Of a stretch of 64,000 bases of DNA, positions 17,914-25,344 are shown piece by piece (positions within the stretch are counted from its first letter, which is position 1; every line of letters begins with the position of its first letter). The notes beneath the pieces were generated by a model. That model was not told the DNA's origin, searched no databases, and was given only the letters and a program-made list of their open reading frames with translations. The position numbers were made by a program, and so were the translations under genes. The stretch spans positions 15,866 through 79,865 of the forward strand of contig CAVONV010000030.1 of the NCBI GenBank assembly GCA_963697355.1, given 5' to 3'. Origin of the DNA: CAVONV01 sp963697355. GTDB lineage: Bacteria; Acidobacteriota; Vicinamibacteria; Marinacidobacterales; DATDRI01.

Positions 17914-18153
17914 ATGGCTATTTGGGGTACATGGATCATTCTCGCCGGGTTACTCTGGCTCGTGGCGGGTCTCGGCTTCGCCTGGTTATTCGGTGGAGCT
18001 TGCCGATTGGGCGGGCCAGGGGACGCGAGAATACCCGAGTGTCAGCACGGCATCCCACATGGCGTGTATTGCGGACAATGCGCAATGTCTATGGCCGAAA
18101 AGAAGATACCCCCAACCATACCGTCCGAAGAACTTGAAGCAAGAGCCAAATAG
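17914..18153 (+). CDS. Small membrane-anchored Cys-rich protein, unknown
   Basis: This 79-residue protein has an N-terminal membrane helix (WIILAGLLWLVAGLGFAWLF). A short polar domain follows, with Cys and His in the order CRLGG, CQHG, HGVYCGQC, which could bind zinc or a metal cluster. A ribosome site (ggaag) lies before the ATG and a plausible promoter upstream. I do not recognise a family. It is followed 110 bases later by the gene at 18264 on the same strand. A competing overlapping frame in the same place lacks these features. Moderately confident that it is a real gene. Confidence 0.5.
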   Translation: MAIWGTWIILAGLLWLVAGLGFAWLFGGACRLGGPGDARIPECQHGIPHGVYCGQCAMSMAEKKIPPTIPSEELEARAK

Positions 18154-18263
18154 CTCGATTACATACTGTTGTCGAATTTCCTTTCAATAACGAGATACCG
18201 CCGCCCGAGGTTTCCACCTATTGCCCGACTTCAGATCCTGCTCATCCAACACGGGAACAAACC

Positions 18264-18779
18264 ATGTTCGAAGAACTGAGTCGCCAAGAACTCGAAAGCA
18301 TGCTTCGTGACGCTGCCCTCAACTGGTTGGCACATGACGGATTGTGGTTCCAGGCTGTGGAGAACACACTGGGTTTGGACAAGGCTATCGAGCTGGACGG
18401 CAAAGCCTGGGAGAGCTTCACGGTCATCGAAGCCAAACGCATCATGAAACGACACGGCATACCGCCCGGGGGTGGAATCTCGGCTCTTTCCAAAGCTCTC
18501 GAATACCGGCTCTATGCCATCATCAATCGGCAGGAGATCGTCGAGCAGGCCGAGACTCGTATGGTCTTCCGCATGAACGAGTGTCGGGTCCAAACAGCGC
18601 GAAAAAGAAAAGGACTTCCAGACTTTCCCTGTAAACGCGTTGGAATGATCGAATACAGTGGTTTCGCCCGAACCATCGATCCTCGTATCGAGACACGCTG
18701 CCTAGGGTGCCCACCCGACGTCCATCCTGACGATTGGTACTGTGCGTGGGAATTTAGTATGTCTGAAGATCTTTCCTGA
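18264..18779 (+). CDS. DUF6125-like protein, unknown function
   Basis: This 171-residue soluble protein opens with ELSRQELESMLRDAALNWLAHDGLWFQ and resembles a conserved bacterial family that I recall as DUF6125; the name is tentative. The first 110 residues are helical with a conserved AHDGLWFQAVE segment. The last 70 hold four cysteines, in MNECRVQ, DFPCKRVG, TRCLGCPP and DDWYCAWEF. These suggest metal or cofactor binding, or a heme/vinyl-reductase-like sensor fold. No enzyme motif is clear. It sits between a small membrane protein and a DHH phosphoesterase, with gaps over 70 bases on each side, so an operon is not certain. No strong ribosome site precedes the ATG. Confidence 0.6.
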   Translation: MFEELSRQELESMLRDAALNWLAHDGLWFQAVENTLGLDKAIELDGKAWESFTVIEAKRIMKRHGIPPGGGISALSKALEYRLYAIINRQEIVEQAETRMVFRMNECRVQTARKRKGLPDFPCKRVGMIEYSGFARTIDPRIETRCLGCPPDVHPDDWYCAWEFSMSEDLS

Positions 18780-18857
18780 TGGACTATAATGTGAGGTCAA
18801 ATCCTTGATATTCCAATTTCGAAACTTGGATCCGTAGATGGCTACGAAGACAACAAC

Positions 18858-19685
18858 ATGAAGACCGTCATTCTCTACCACGCGAATTGCTACGACGGAT
18901 TTGGTGCGGCCTGGGCGTCGTGGAAAAAGTTAGGCGACGAGGCCCAATATCGACCCGTTCAATATGGCGAAGCGCCCGTGTCAATCGACGGAGCCGACAC
19001 AGTCTACATTCTCGACTTCACCTACCCGCGCACATTTATTGAGGAATTGAGGTCCCGTAACGGTCGGGTCGTCATTATCGATCACCACAAAAGTGCCATG
19101 AAGGCCCTTGCCGGATTGGATGACACGGTCTTCAATCTCGACAAATCCGCCTCGGTGCTTACTTGGGAGTATTTCTTTCCTGGAACAGAGACACCCCAAT
19201 TGCTCCGCTATATACAGGACTACGACCTCTGGAAGTTCGAGCTTCCCAACAGCAAAGAGGTCTCAATCGCTATCAACTCGCACCCGATGGATTTTTCCGT
19301 TTGGGACGGCCTAGACCCGAAACAACTCGCGGTTGACGGCCGGCCGCTGCTTCGCCTTCGCCAAGAAACCGTCCGCATGACGTGCAACGAAGCAAAAGTG
19401 GTTCGGTTCGAAGGGCACGAGGTTCCCGTGGTCAACGCGAGCTCCTACAGCTCAGAGGTCGGCGAAGAGCTTCTGAAACGGTATTCGAACGCTCCCTTCA
19501 CCGTTTCCTACTACGACCGCGCCGGAGTGCGACACTGGTCCTTGCGTTCTCGGCCCGACTTCGATGTGTCCGTCCTCGCCCGCAGTTATGGCGGTGGGGG
19601 CCATGTGCAAGCAGCAGGTTTCGAGACCCTGCTGACAGACGAGAACTTTCTGCCACAGCGTTCGAACCTCTCCAAAATCGACTAA
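18858..19685 (+). CDS. DHH/DHHA1-family phosphoesterase
   Basis: This 275-residue protein has the DHH-family series of metal motifs: YHANCYDGFGAAW at the start, VYILDFTYPR, the namesake IIDHHKSA near residue 78, and YIQDYDLW. It ends in a DHHA1-type substrate site, YGGGGHVQAAGFE. Such proteins hydrolyse phosphodiester bonds in short oligonucleotides or cyclic dinucleotides using manganese in the cytoplasm. The length is close to small oligoribonuclease-like members, and there is no extra sensory domain or membrane segment. Given the nearby nucleotide cyclase, degradation of a cyclic or linear dinucleotide is an attractive but unproven role. The start is the ATG at 18858. Confidence 0.85.
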   Translation: MKTVILYHANCYDGFGAAWASWKKLGDEAQYRPVQYGEAPVSIDGADTVYILDFTYPRTFIEELRSRNGRVVIIDHHKSAMKALAGLDDTVFNLDKSASVLTWEYFFPGTETPQLLRYIQDYDLWKFELPNSKEVSIAINSHPMDFSVWDGLDPKQLAVDGRPLLRLRQETVRMTCNEAKVVRFEGHEVPVVNASSYSSEVGEELLKRYSNAPFTVSYYDRAGVRHWSLRSRPDFDVSVLARSYGGGGHVQAAGFETLLTDENFLPQRSNLSKID

Positions 19686-19792
19686 GTACCCCGATTCATC
19701 ATTATTGTCCCGAGCCAGGGCACTAAGCCAACCATCCTCATTTCGATCGCTCGCGCTCTGGCAACCACCTCCAACTAATGCACAAATAGCTA

Positions 19793-19834
19793 TTGACATT
19801 TTGTCTATAGATAAATATAATGTCGACAGAGAAA
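19793..19834 (+). promoter_or_regulatory. Consensus sigma-70 promoter within a large dyad, padR operon
   Basis: TTGACA (19793-19798) and TATAAT (19816-19821) are perfect consensus boxes with a 17-base spacer. The stretch from about 19793 to 19826 is an imperfect palindrome with arms GACATT and AATGTC and a TATAGATA centre. It covers both boxes, as expected for the operator of an autoregulating PadR protein encoded 28 bases downstream. Confidence 0.75.
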
Positions 19835-19848
19835 GGAGAGAAACGATC

Positions 19849-20256
19849 ATGCGCGGTGGCGGGCAAGGACAAGGCAAAGGACGAGGATGGGGCCGTCGAC
19901 GAGGCGGTGGCGGACGCGGGTTGAGACGGTTCTTGCAGCCGGTTCTCCTTCTGAGACTGCATCAGGGCGAGGCACATGGCTATAGCTTGCTCGATAGCCT
20001 CGACGAGTTTGGTCTCAACGGACTCGATCCCAGCGTCATCTACCGGTTGTTGCGGGAGATGGAAGATGAGGGTTGGGTTTCTTCGACTTGGGATGAAGAG
20101 CAGACACAAGGCCCACCGAGACGGATCTATCGCTTGAACAAGGAAGGCAAAGAAGTTTTGGATATGTGGGCTGTGGAGCTCGGGCAGTCGAAATCTCGAA
20201 TCGAGCGTTTCCTCAAAGTCTATCGGCAGTCCACGACCCAGGGAGATTCCAAGTGA
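19849..20256 (+). CDS. PadR-family transcriptional regulator with Gly/Arg-rich N-terminus
   Basis: The ATG at 19849 follows gaaaggagag and is preferred to an upstream in-frame codon. The 135-residue product has an unusual Gly/Arg-rich leader (GGGQGQGKGRGWGRRRGGGG). The PadR winged helix follows: FLQPVLLLRLHQGEAHGYSL, SVIYRLLREMEDEGWVSS and RRIYRLNKEGKEVL, with a C-terminal dimer helix. PadR proteins repress their own operons until a ligand binds. A palindrome over a consensus promoter just upstream fits autoregulation. The stop overlaps the next start by 4 bases (GTGA), so it leads the seven-gene operon ending at 23700. Its leader resembles the DUF5320 protein two genes on. Confidence 0.88.
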   Translation: MRGGGQGQGKGRGWGRRRGGGGRGLRRFLQPVLLLRLHQGEAHGYSLLDSLDEFGLNGLDPSVIYRLLREMEDEGWVSSTWDEEQTQGPPRRIYRLNKEGKEVLDMWAVELGQSKSRIERFLKVYRQSTTQGDSK

Positions 20257-20993
20257 AAAGCGTCGAACGCTTGCTCGGTTGCCTGAACAAGGACGCACCA
20301 CTAAAAGACGTGATTGTGGGTGCTTTTCAGACGGCTGTCGTCCTCGAGGCGGAACCGCCCCGGTGCGGCTTGTCTTCGAGTCTCACGACGGGTCATCATC
20401 ACAACCACTCACGTCCATCGGTTTCCCGCGCTGGAGATCTACTCAAAACGACGGCGCGAGGATTGGCCGAAGGGTTGCGCTCCTTCAGTGGCCTCGAGGC
20501 CAGTATCGGTATGGCGGCACTCAACGCGCTTCTGGAAGTAGACGAGGACTCCTGCACGGAGGTCAATGCCCGGGAGATCATCCTCGAGCGGGGCGCGGAT
20601 CGCCGAGTAGCCTTCGTAGGGCACTTCCCTTTCGTTGATCGTGTTCGACGAAAGGCTCGAGAGAGCTGGGTATTGGAGCTCAATCCTTGCCCCAGTGACG
20701 AGCCGGCGGATCGCGCCGGCGACATCATCCCAAAGGCGGACGTCGTGGCTTTGAGTGGGACGACACTCATCAATCACACGTTCGACGAGTTAATAAAGCT
20801 CTGTCGTCCTGACGCCTATGTTTTGCTCTTGGGGGCAAGCACGCCCCTGACACCTCTCCTTTTTGAATTCGGCGTGGACGCCGTTTCTGGAACGGTGGTT
20901 TCAGACATCGAAGGAGCCCTTCGGGCCATCCGTCAAGGAGCAAACTATAGGCAGATACCTGGAAGACGGGCTCTCACAATGATGCTGGATTAA
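20253..20993 (+). CDS. DUF364 protein (putative heavy-metal chelation domain)
   Basis: The GTG at 20253 overlaps the padR stop and has gggag 7 bases upstream. The 246-residue protein has an N-terminal region (residues about 1-110) with AVVLEAEPPRCGLSSSL, and a C-terminal DUF364 Rossmann-like domain. That domain shows VAFVGHFPFVDRVRR, ELNPCPSDEPADRAGDIIP, ALSGTTLINHTFDEL and VLLLGASTPLTPLLFEFGVD. The family is annotated in Pfam as putative heavy-metal chelation; biochemical proof is scarce. Its place beside two NifX-like metal-cluster carriers and a ferredoxin supports a role in metal or cofactor handling. Cytoplasmic. The family assignment is good and the function unknown. Confidence 0.82.
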   Translation: MKSVERLLGCLNKDAPLKDVIVGAFQTAVVLEAEPPRCGLSSSLTTGHHHNHSRPSVSRAGDLLKTTARGLAEGLRSFSGLEASIGMAALNALLEVDEDSCTEVNAREIILERGADRRVAFVGHFPFVDRVRRKARESWVLELNPCPSDEPADRAGDIIPKADVVALSGTTLINHTFDELIKLCRPDAYVLLLGASTPLTPLLFEFGVDAVSGTVVSDIEGALRAIRQGANYRQIPGRRALTMMLD

Positions 20994-21002
20994 CCTGAAA
21001 CC

Positions 21003-21033
21003 TGCGCGCAAGGCGGCAACGCCGCAGGGCGCA
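21003..21033 (+). other. Intercistronic hairpin between DUF364 and DUF5320 genes
   Basis: TGCGC (21003-21007) pairs with GCGCA (21029-21033), and GCGGC (21013-21017) pairs with GCCGC (21021-21025) around an AAC loop. It may tune expression of downstream genes by partial termination or RNA stability. No U-tract follows. Confidence 0.45.
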
Positions 21034-21054
21034 ACTAACTAAAGGAGGAACGTC

Positions 21055-21345
21055 ATGCCAGGATTCAACAAAACCGGACCCCAAGGGCAAGGTCCCATGA
21101 CAGGAGGCGGTCGCGGTCCCTGCGGTGGCGGGCGAGGCCCCGGTGGGGGACAAGGTCGTGGACGTGGCCAAGGTATGGGTCGAGGTCGCGGTGGTCGAGG
21201 TGCCGGTGGGGGACAAAGCCAAAACTGGGGGTCATCCACAACAGGCACCAACGACGAAGTCGCGCGGTTGCGCGAGCAATCGAATCAACTGAAGAGCCAA
21301 CTCGAGCAAATCGCAAACCGACTAGCCGAGCTACAGCAAAGGTAG
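21055..21345 (+). CDS. DUF5320 Gly/Arg-rich protein
   Basis: This 96-residue protein begins MPGFNKTGPQGQGPMTGGG, the signature of DUF5320 proteins that accompany NifX-like genes in many anaerobes. A long Gly/Arg/Gln stretch follows to about residue 55, including CGGG and repeats of RGQG. A C-terminal coiled coil (VARLREQSNQLKSQLEQIAN) is probably for oligomerisation. One Cys is present near residue 23. The ribosome site aaaggaggaacgtc is strong. The role is unknown; the flexible leader may bind nucleic acid or metal. The same style of leader is found on the PadR regulator, and similar coiled-coil ends are on the two NifX-like neighbours. Confidence 0.85.
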   Translation: MPGFNKTGPQGQGPMTGGGRGPCGGGRGPGGGQGRGRGQGMGRGRGGRGAGGGQSQNWGSSTTGTNDEVARLREQSNQLKSQLEQIANRLAELQQR

Positions 21346-21365
21346 CGGCTCCGGAGGTGGATGGA

Positions 21366-21842
21366 ATGAAAGTCGTGGTGTCATCTAACGGGACGGATTT
21401 GAGCTCCCCTTCCAATGACCAATTCGGCCGCTGTCCGACGTTCGTTTTCGTCGATACGGACTCGATGGAGTTCGAGGCAAGAGTCAACGAAGCCGCAAAC
21501 GCCCCAGGAGGTGCCGGCGTACAAGCCGCGCAGTTCGTCACCGGCGCCGGCGCACAGGCCGTGATCACCGGAAGAGTGGGTCCCAAAGCTATGAAGGTGC
21601 TCGAAACTGCAGGTGTTCCGGTTCATCTGTTTCAAGGTGGAACGGTGCGAGAAGCGGTCGAGGATTTCAAGGGAGATAGACCAACGGGGGACTCCAAGCC
21701 GACCGGTGATTCTAGCGTTTACTCGTCACGCGAGGAAGAAATTGCCGCCCTCGAGAGCGATGTCGTCAAACTGCGTCAACACTTGGCGGCCCTTCTCGAG
21801 CAAATTGATCAACTAGAAGCGATTAGAGACAAACAACGCTAA
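21366..21842 (+). CDS. NifX/NifB-like Fe-Mo cofactor-binding protein, copy 1
   Basis: The ATG at 21366 is chosen because GGAGG lies 9 bases before it; a GTG nine bases earlier is in frame. Residues 1-105 form the dinitrogenase iron-molybdenum cofactor fold: KVVVSSNG, DQFGRCPTFVFVD, QAVITGRVGPKAMKVL and a final GGTVREAVEDF. A linker follows, then a coiled coil (EEEIAALESDVVKLRQHLA). Family members carry iron-sulfur or Fe-Mo clusters. Outside nitrogen fixation, their role in such stand-alone operons is not known, and no nif genes are seen here. It is a 158-residue paralogue of the next gene. Confidence 0.87.
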   Translation: MKVVVSSNGTDLSSPSNDQFGRCPTFVFVDTDSMEFEARVNEAANAPGGAGVQAAQFVTGAGAQAVITGRVGPKAMKVLETAGVPVHLFQGGTVREAVEDFKGDRPTGDSKPTGDSSVYSSREEEIAALESDVVKLRQHLAALLEQIDQLEAIRDKQR

Positions 21843-21860
21843 ACGAAGGAGGTATCTCGA

Positions 21861-22376
21861 ATGCGAATTGCGGTTTCGGTAGATCAGGATCAGGGTCTCA
21901 CGAGCGTCGTGAGCCATCATTTTGGACGTTGTCCCTATTATCTTTTGGCGGACATCAAAGAGAAAAAGGTCGAAGAAATCAAGATCGTGGCCAACCCATT
22001 CTTCCAACAACATCAGCCCGGACAGGTGCCCGGCTTCATCAACGAACAAGGGGCCAATGTCATCATCACCGGAGGAATGGGACGGCGGGCCATCACTTTC
22101 TTCGAACAATTCAACATCGAACCCGTCACCGGTGCATTCGGAACTGTCGGCCAGGTCCTAGAGAACTACCTCAACGGAGAAATCAAGGGCGCGCAGGCAT
22201 GCCGTGAAAGCATGGCTCATGCACAGAGCGGTCACCATCATCATGATGAAACTCCATCACACGACGGAGCCTATGAGAAGGATGAGGTCGGCCGTCTGCA
22301 AGAGGAGACCGAAGCTCTGGCACAAAAGATCGCATCGGCCCAAGAGCGCATCAAAGAGCTCAAATCCGAAACTTGA
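21861..22376 (+). CDS. NifX/NifB-like Fe-Mo cofactor-binding protein, copy 2
   Basis: This 171-residue paralogue of the preceding gene has MRIAVSVDQDQGL, VSHHFGRCPYYLLAD, a helix and strand ending ANVIITGGMGRRAITFF, and AFGTVGQVLENYLNG. After this conserved domain comes a His-rich linker (SGHHHHDETPSHDG), possibly a metal-binding patch, and a C-terminal coiled coil (VGRLQEETEALAQKIASAQE). A strong ribosome site (gaaggaggtatctcg) precedes the ATG. Together with copy 1, the ferredoxin and the DUF364 protein it suggests a metal-cluster carrier or sensor complex. Physiological partner unknown. Confidence 0.88.
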   Translation: MRIAVSVDQDQGLTSVVSHHFGRCPYYLLADIKEKKVEEIKIVANPFFQQHQPGQVPGFINEQGANVIITGGMGRRAITFFEQFNIEPVTGAFGTVGQVLENYLNGEIKGAQACRESMAHAQSGHHHHDETPSHDGAYEKDEVGRLQEETEALAQKIASAQERIKELKSET

Positions 22377-22420
22377 TCAGCAGGCCTCGCTCCTAGCGAG
22401 GCAGCAAAGGATGGTTCACC

Positions 22421-22882
22421 ATGATTTACGTCGATGCAGAAAAGTGCGACGGGTGTGGCCTGTGTGTCGAGGCCTGTCCCCAAGACGCCCTGAAGGTCGT
22501 CGATGCAGTGGTGACGGTCGATTTCGATCTCTGTAAGGAAACAGGCACTTGCCTGAACACCTGCCCGCGAGGTGCTCTATTCGCGGTTTCCGAATCTCGA
22601 GGTCATGAGGTTATTGCTCTGGAGAAGGTACCGACCAAGATTGCAGAGCGGCAAGGGACAGGGGTGTCGCGGGAACGTTCACCCGCCTATCTGATCCCGT
22701 GGCTGAGCGCAGCCATCCATTTCCTCGTCACCGACGTGGCGCCCGATTTGTGGCACCTGTGGACGGCCAAACGTCAACGAACGAACCGTACTTTGTCGAT
22801 AACTTCCAGTGATGCAAGGTACGGATTCCGTCAAGGCCCAGGAAAGCGACGCCGCAGACAACGGAGAGGGAAAGGCTCATGA
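22421..22882 (+). CDS. 4Fe-4S ferredoxin-domain protein with one standard and one altered cluster motif
   Basis: This 153-residue protein has a standard 4Fe-4S motif (CDGCGLCVEACPQDAL) at residues 9-24. A second motif is altered to CKETGTCLNTCPRG, with five rather than two residues between the first Cys pair. Two clusters are possible, but the second may differ in type or redox potential. A hydrophobic segment near residue 90 (AYLIPWLSAAIHFLVTDVAP) and a basic tail (GKRRRRQRRGKGS) follow, which could hold it near a membrane or nucleic acid. It has a ribosome site upstream and overlaps the next gene by 4 bases (ATGA). It probably transfers electrons within this operon's system. Confidence 0.82.
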   Translation: MIYVDAEKCDGCGLCVEACPQDALKVVDAVVTVDFDLCKETGTCLNTCPRGALFAVSESRGHEVIALEKVPTKIAERQGTGVSRERSPAYLIPWLSAAIHFLVTDVAPDLWHLWTAKRQRTNRTLSITSSDARYGFRQGPGKRRRRQRRGKGS

Positions 22883-23700
22883 AGGTGACTTGTTTGGTCG
22901 ACAACGCAGTGAAAGCACAATCCCCTTTCTGGGGTGAGCACGGTCTTTCCTTCCTCATCGAGCAGGATGACCGTCGCTTGCTCTTCGACACGGGAGCTAC
23001 GGGCTCGGTTCTCTTACACAATCTCAATCAGGTGAAGCTCTCACATCGTGACATCGATGCCATCGCGTTGAGCCACTCCCATCCCGATCACACGGGCGGC
23101 CTTCCTCAGCTCTTGATGCAGAGGGAGGCCGTACCGGTCTACGCACACCCGGACTTGCTCCGTCCCCGCTATGTGCGACGAAACGGCGAAACGACACCCA
23201 AGGGAGTCCCGATGACCGCCGACGATTTGCAGAAACACGCGGAGCTTCGTCTCGACGCATCGCCCCGAGAAATCTTTCCGGGGATCTGGACGACGGGAGC
23301 CATTACGGAAAGGGACGAGCCAGAGGGTCGAAGTCCACATCATCTGGTACGTACCGAGGAGGGATGGGCTCCCGATCCTTACAGCGACGACATGTCGCTC
23401 GTTTTGGAAACCTCCGGGGGATTCTTTGTCTTGTGTGGATGTTGTCATGCCGGACTTCTGAACACGCTCGACCATGTTTACAGCCACTTCGGCCAAATGC
23501 CCATAGCGGTGGCGGGCGGCACGCATCTCATCGGTGCGAGTAAGAAGCAACTAGAGCACACCGTTGAGCGACTGCGCGCAATGGGCACACCGAAACTTCA
23601 TCTCAACCACTGCACCGGTCCGGGCGCTTTCGTTACCCTGGCGTCGGCCTTTCAGGGTCGCGTCAACGATTGCCCGGCGGGCACAACCATCCCTTGTTAG
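22879..23700 (+). CDS. MBL-fold metallohydrolase
   Basis: This 273-residue metallo-beta-lactamase-fold protein has the dinuclear metal motif HSHPDHTGG near residue 68, an early LLFDTGATGSVL, a Cys-rich segment FVLCGCCHAGLLN, and a late GGTHLIG and LHLNHCTGP. It resembles the branch near the methanopterin-type MBL proteins that often follow NifX-like genes. The substrate is unknown; it may be a phosphoester, thioester or lactone. It is the last gene of the PadR operon and overlaps the ferredoxin stop by 4 bases. The segment after the stop carries two octamer-repeat arrays in opposite orientation. Confidence 0.87.
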   Translation: MKVTCLVDNAVKAQSPFWGEHGLSFLIEQDDRRLLFDTGATGSVLLHNLNQVKLSHRDIDAIALSHSHPDHTGGLPQLLMQREAVPVYAHPDLLRPRYVRRNGETTPKGVPMTADDLQKHAELRLDASPREIFPGIWTTGAITERDEPEGRSPHHLVRTEEGWAPDPYSDDMSLVLETSGGFFVLCGCCHAGLLNTLDHVYSHFGQMPIAVAGGTHLIGASKKQLEHTVERLRAMGTPKLHLNHCTGPGAFVTLASAFQGRVNDCPAGTTIPC

Positions 23701-23734
23701 AGGGCAAAACATGATCATTGCGGTCTAGTAGTAA

Positions 23735-23773
23735 TCGAGAACTCGGAACTCAAGAACCCGAGAACTCAAGAAT
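23735..23773. repeat. Octamer repeat array 4
   Basis: The units are TCGAGAAC, a 7-base variant TCGGAAC, TCAAGAAC, CCGAGAAC and TCAAGAAT. Its flanks match those of the array at 1812. The array at 23875 is in the opposite orientation, so the two can pair across about 100 bases. Confidence 0.7.
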
Positions 23774-23874
23774 AGTGCCATCCTCTATTTCGGATCCGCA
23801 CCCGTCTTCCCCGCAAGCTATCGCCAGCTCTCGTCTAAGGCAGCAAAGGCGGATCTGGAGAAGTGGACCATGGA

Positions 23875-23910
23875 ATTCTTGATTTCTTGCGTTCTCGGTT
23901 TCTTGAGTTC
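23875..23910. repeat. Octamer repeat array 5 (opposite orientation)
   Basis: The plus strand reads ATTCTTGA, TTTCTTGC, GTTCTCGG, TTTCTTGA, GTTC, the reverse complement of TCRAGAAC-type units. It lies just past the stop of the lipoprotein gene that ends at 23933, convergent with the PadR operon. Confidence 0.65.
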
Positions 23911-23932
23911 TTTCCTTCGCGCGTGACTTTCT

Positions 23933-25153
23933 CTAGGGAATGAGCTCCACCGGAACCGGCATGATGTTCCACGTGAAGACGCTGAGATTCTCGGGATAGG
24001 TGTGGATCACTTCCCTCACCGGCTTTCCGCCTTCCCAAACATATCTCCGCACTTCTTTATGGTCGTCGCTCGCGACATAGAGCTCGTCCATACCGTCACC
24101 GTCGAGGTCAGCGAGGATCGACGCATGCTCGAAACCCGACGACTCCTTATCGATGGACTCGATGGCCCACCGCGTCTTGGCATCGACTCCTGGCTTCAAA
24201 AGCCATAGGCCGCTCTTGTGGGTCCCTGCCACCATTTCTTTTTTTCCGTCCCCATCGACATCGCCCGCGGTTAGAAAACGACAGAGTCTGTCGGAAAGCT
24301 CCGCAATCATCACACCTTGAGTAGGATCTGTATCGGCATCGTAGCGGCGGATTTCCACTTGCCCACCGGTCACGGCTTCCACGGAAACATAAAGCTCGTC
24401 CGTACCGTCCCCGTCCACGTCATCGACGAGGATCTCCTTGGCGTGACGATCTCCGAGATCCGCCACCACCGTCCGCCCCTCTTCTTTGGCAGGAACGTAG
24501 CGGACGACTTTTCCAGGCTGAGGGGTTCCATCGAAACGGTTGGGCTCGCTGGGCGTTGCGTACACTTCGAGTTGGCCGTCACCGTCGAGGTCGCCGATCT
24601 CGACTTCATGAACGATGGTATCCGCTTGTCGGTCGAGCTCCTCGACATGGTAGCTCCCATCCTCACCGGGCCGCACTACCGCCACAACGCCTTGATCGTG
24701 CGTGGCCACGGCAATGGCCGATGAGCCGTCACCATAGACATCCGCCACTTCACCGTCACGCATGAGACTGACCTTGCCACCGAAATCCTCTTGCCACACC
24801 ACTTCGGGAGCAGCTCCTTTTCCCCAGAGCTTGATAATCGCCTTGTTTCCCCCGAGCGTCAGGATCCCCGCCTTACCCGGGGCCGGCTCGTACACCATGG
24901 CTTTTTGGAACATGTTGCTATCGGTATCTTCAATATTTCGATAGTTCCATCCTGTCGCACCCCGGCTCAAAATCCCTGCTTGGGCAGGTAATGTCATCGG
25001 GTTTCCCGCTTCATCCTTGTCCAAGACGGCCATGGCGAGCAGCAAACCGTTCGGAAGCGGCTCCACAGGCGCCGTTGGCTCCTCTGTGGGCGCACATCCC
25101 GAAATCAAAACGACTAACGTCAAACACAATAGAGATAAATAAGCTTTCTTCAT
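23933..25153 (-). CDS. FG-GAP/VCBS-repeat lipoprotein
   Basis: The ATG at 25153 (GAGGG 8 bases upstream) begins MKKAYLSLLCLTLVVLISGC, a lipoprotein signal with lipobox ISGC, so the 406-residue product is anchored in a membrane facing the periplasm or surface. The rest is a beta-propeller-like series of repeats. At least four carry EF-hand-type calcium loops: GDLDGDGQLE, DDVDGDGTDE, GDVDGDGKKE and ADLDGDGMDE. Such repeats usually mediate calcium-dependent binding rather than catalysis. It lies downstream of the glycosyltransferase gene on the same strand after 190 bases, possibly in its own unit. The ligand is unknown. Confidence 0.82.
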   Translation of the reverse strand: MKKAYLSLLCLTLVVLISGCAPTEEPTAPVEPLPNGLLLAMAVLDKDEAGNPMTLPAQAGILSRGATGWNYRNIEDTDSNMFQKAMVYEPAPGKAGILTLGGNKAIIKLWGKGAAPEVVWQEDFGGKVSLMRDGEVADVYGDGSSAIAVATHDQGVVAVVRPGEDGSYHVEELDRQADTIVHEVEIGDLDGDGQLEVYATPSEPNRFDGTPQPGKVVRYVPAKEEGRTVVADLGDRHAKEILVDDVDGDGTDELYVSVEAVTGGQVEIRRYDADTDPTQGVMIAELSDRLCRFLTAGDVDGDGKKEMVAGTHKSGLWLLKPGVDAKTRWAIESIDKESSGFEHASILADLDGDGMDELYVASDDHKEVRRYVWEGGKPVREVIHTYPENLSVFTWNIMPVPVELIP

Positions 25154-25344
25154 CACTGATGCCCTCGTTATCTTCGATTCAAGCGGCCCCACTGGCCGGC
25201 AAGGCCCAAGAACTTACCACAAGACGGCACCTCGGAACGAATCTTTGGGACGGGCATTTGGAGGAGGTTTTAACGCGGACTACGTTCCGTGGGCCGCTAG
25301 CCAAGCGTTTGATGGACCGACCTGCAGAAAGGGCGCCTCTTTAC

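Noticed and set aside
21055..21240. A tandem DNA repeat or CRISPR-like array
   Set aside because: The repetitiveness comes from Gly/Arg codons of the DUF5320 protein. There are no regular spacers or exact repeats.
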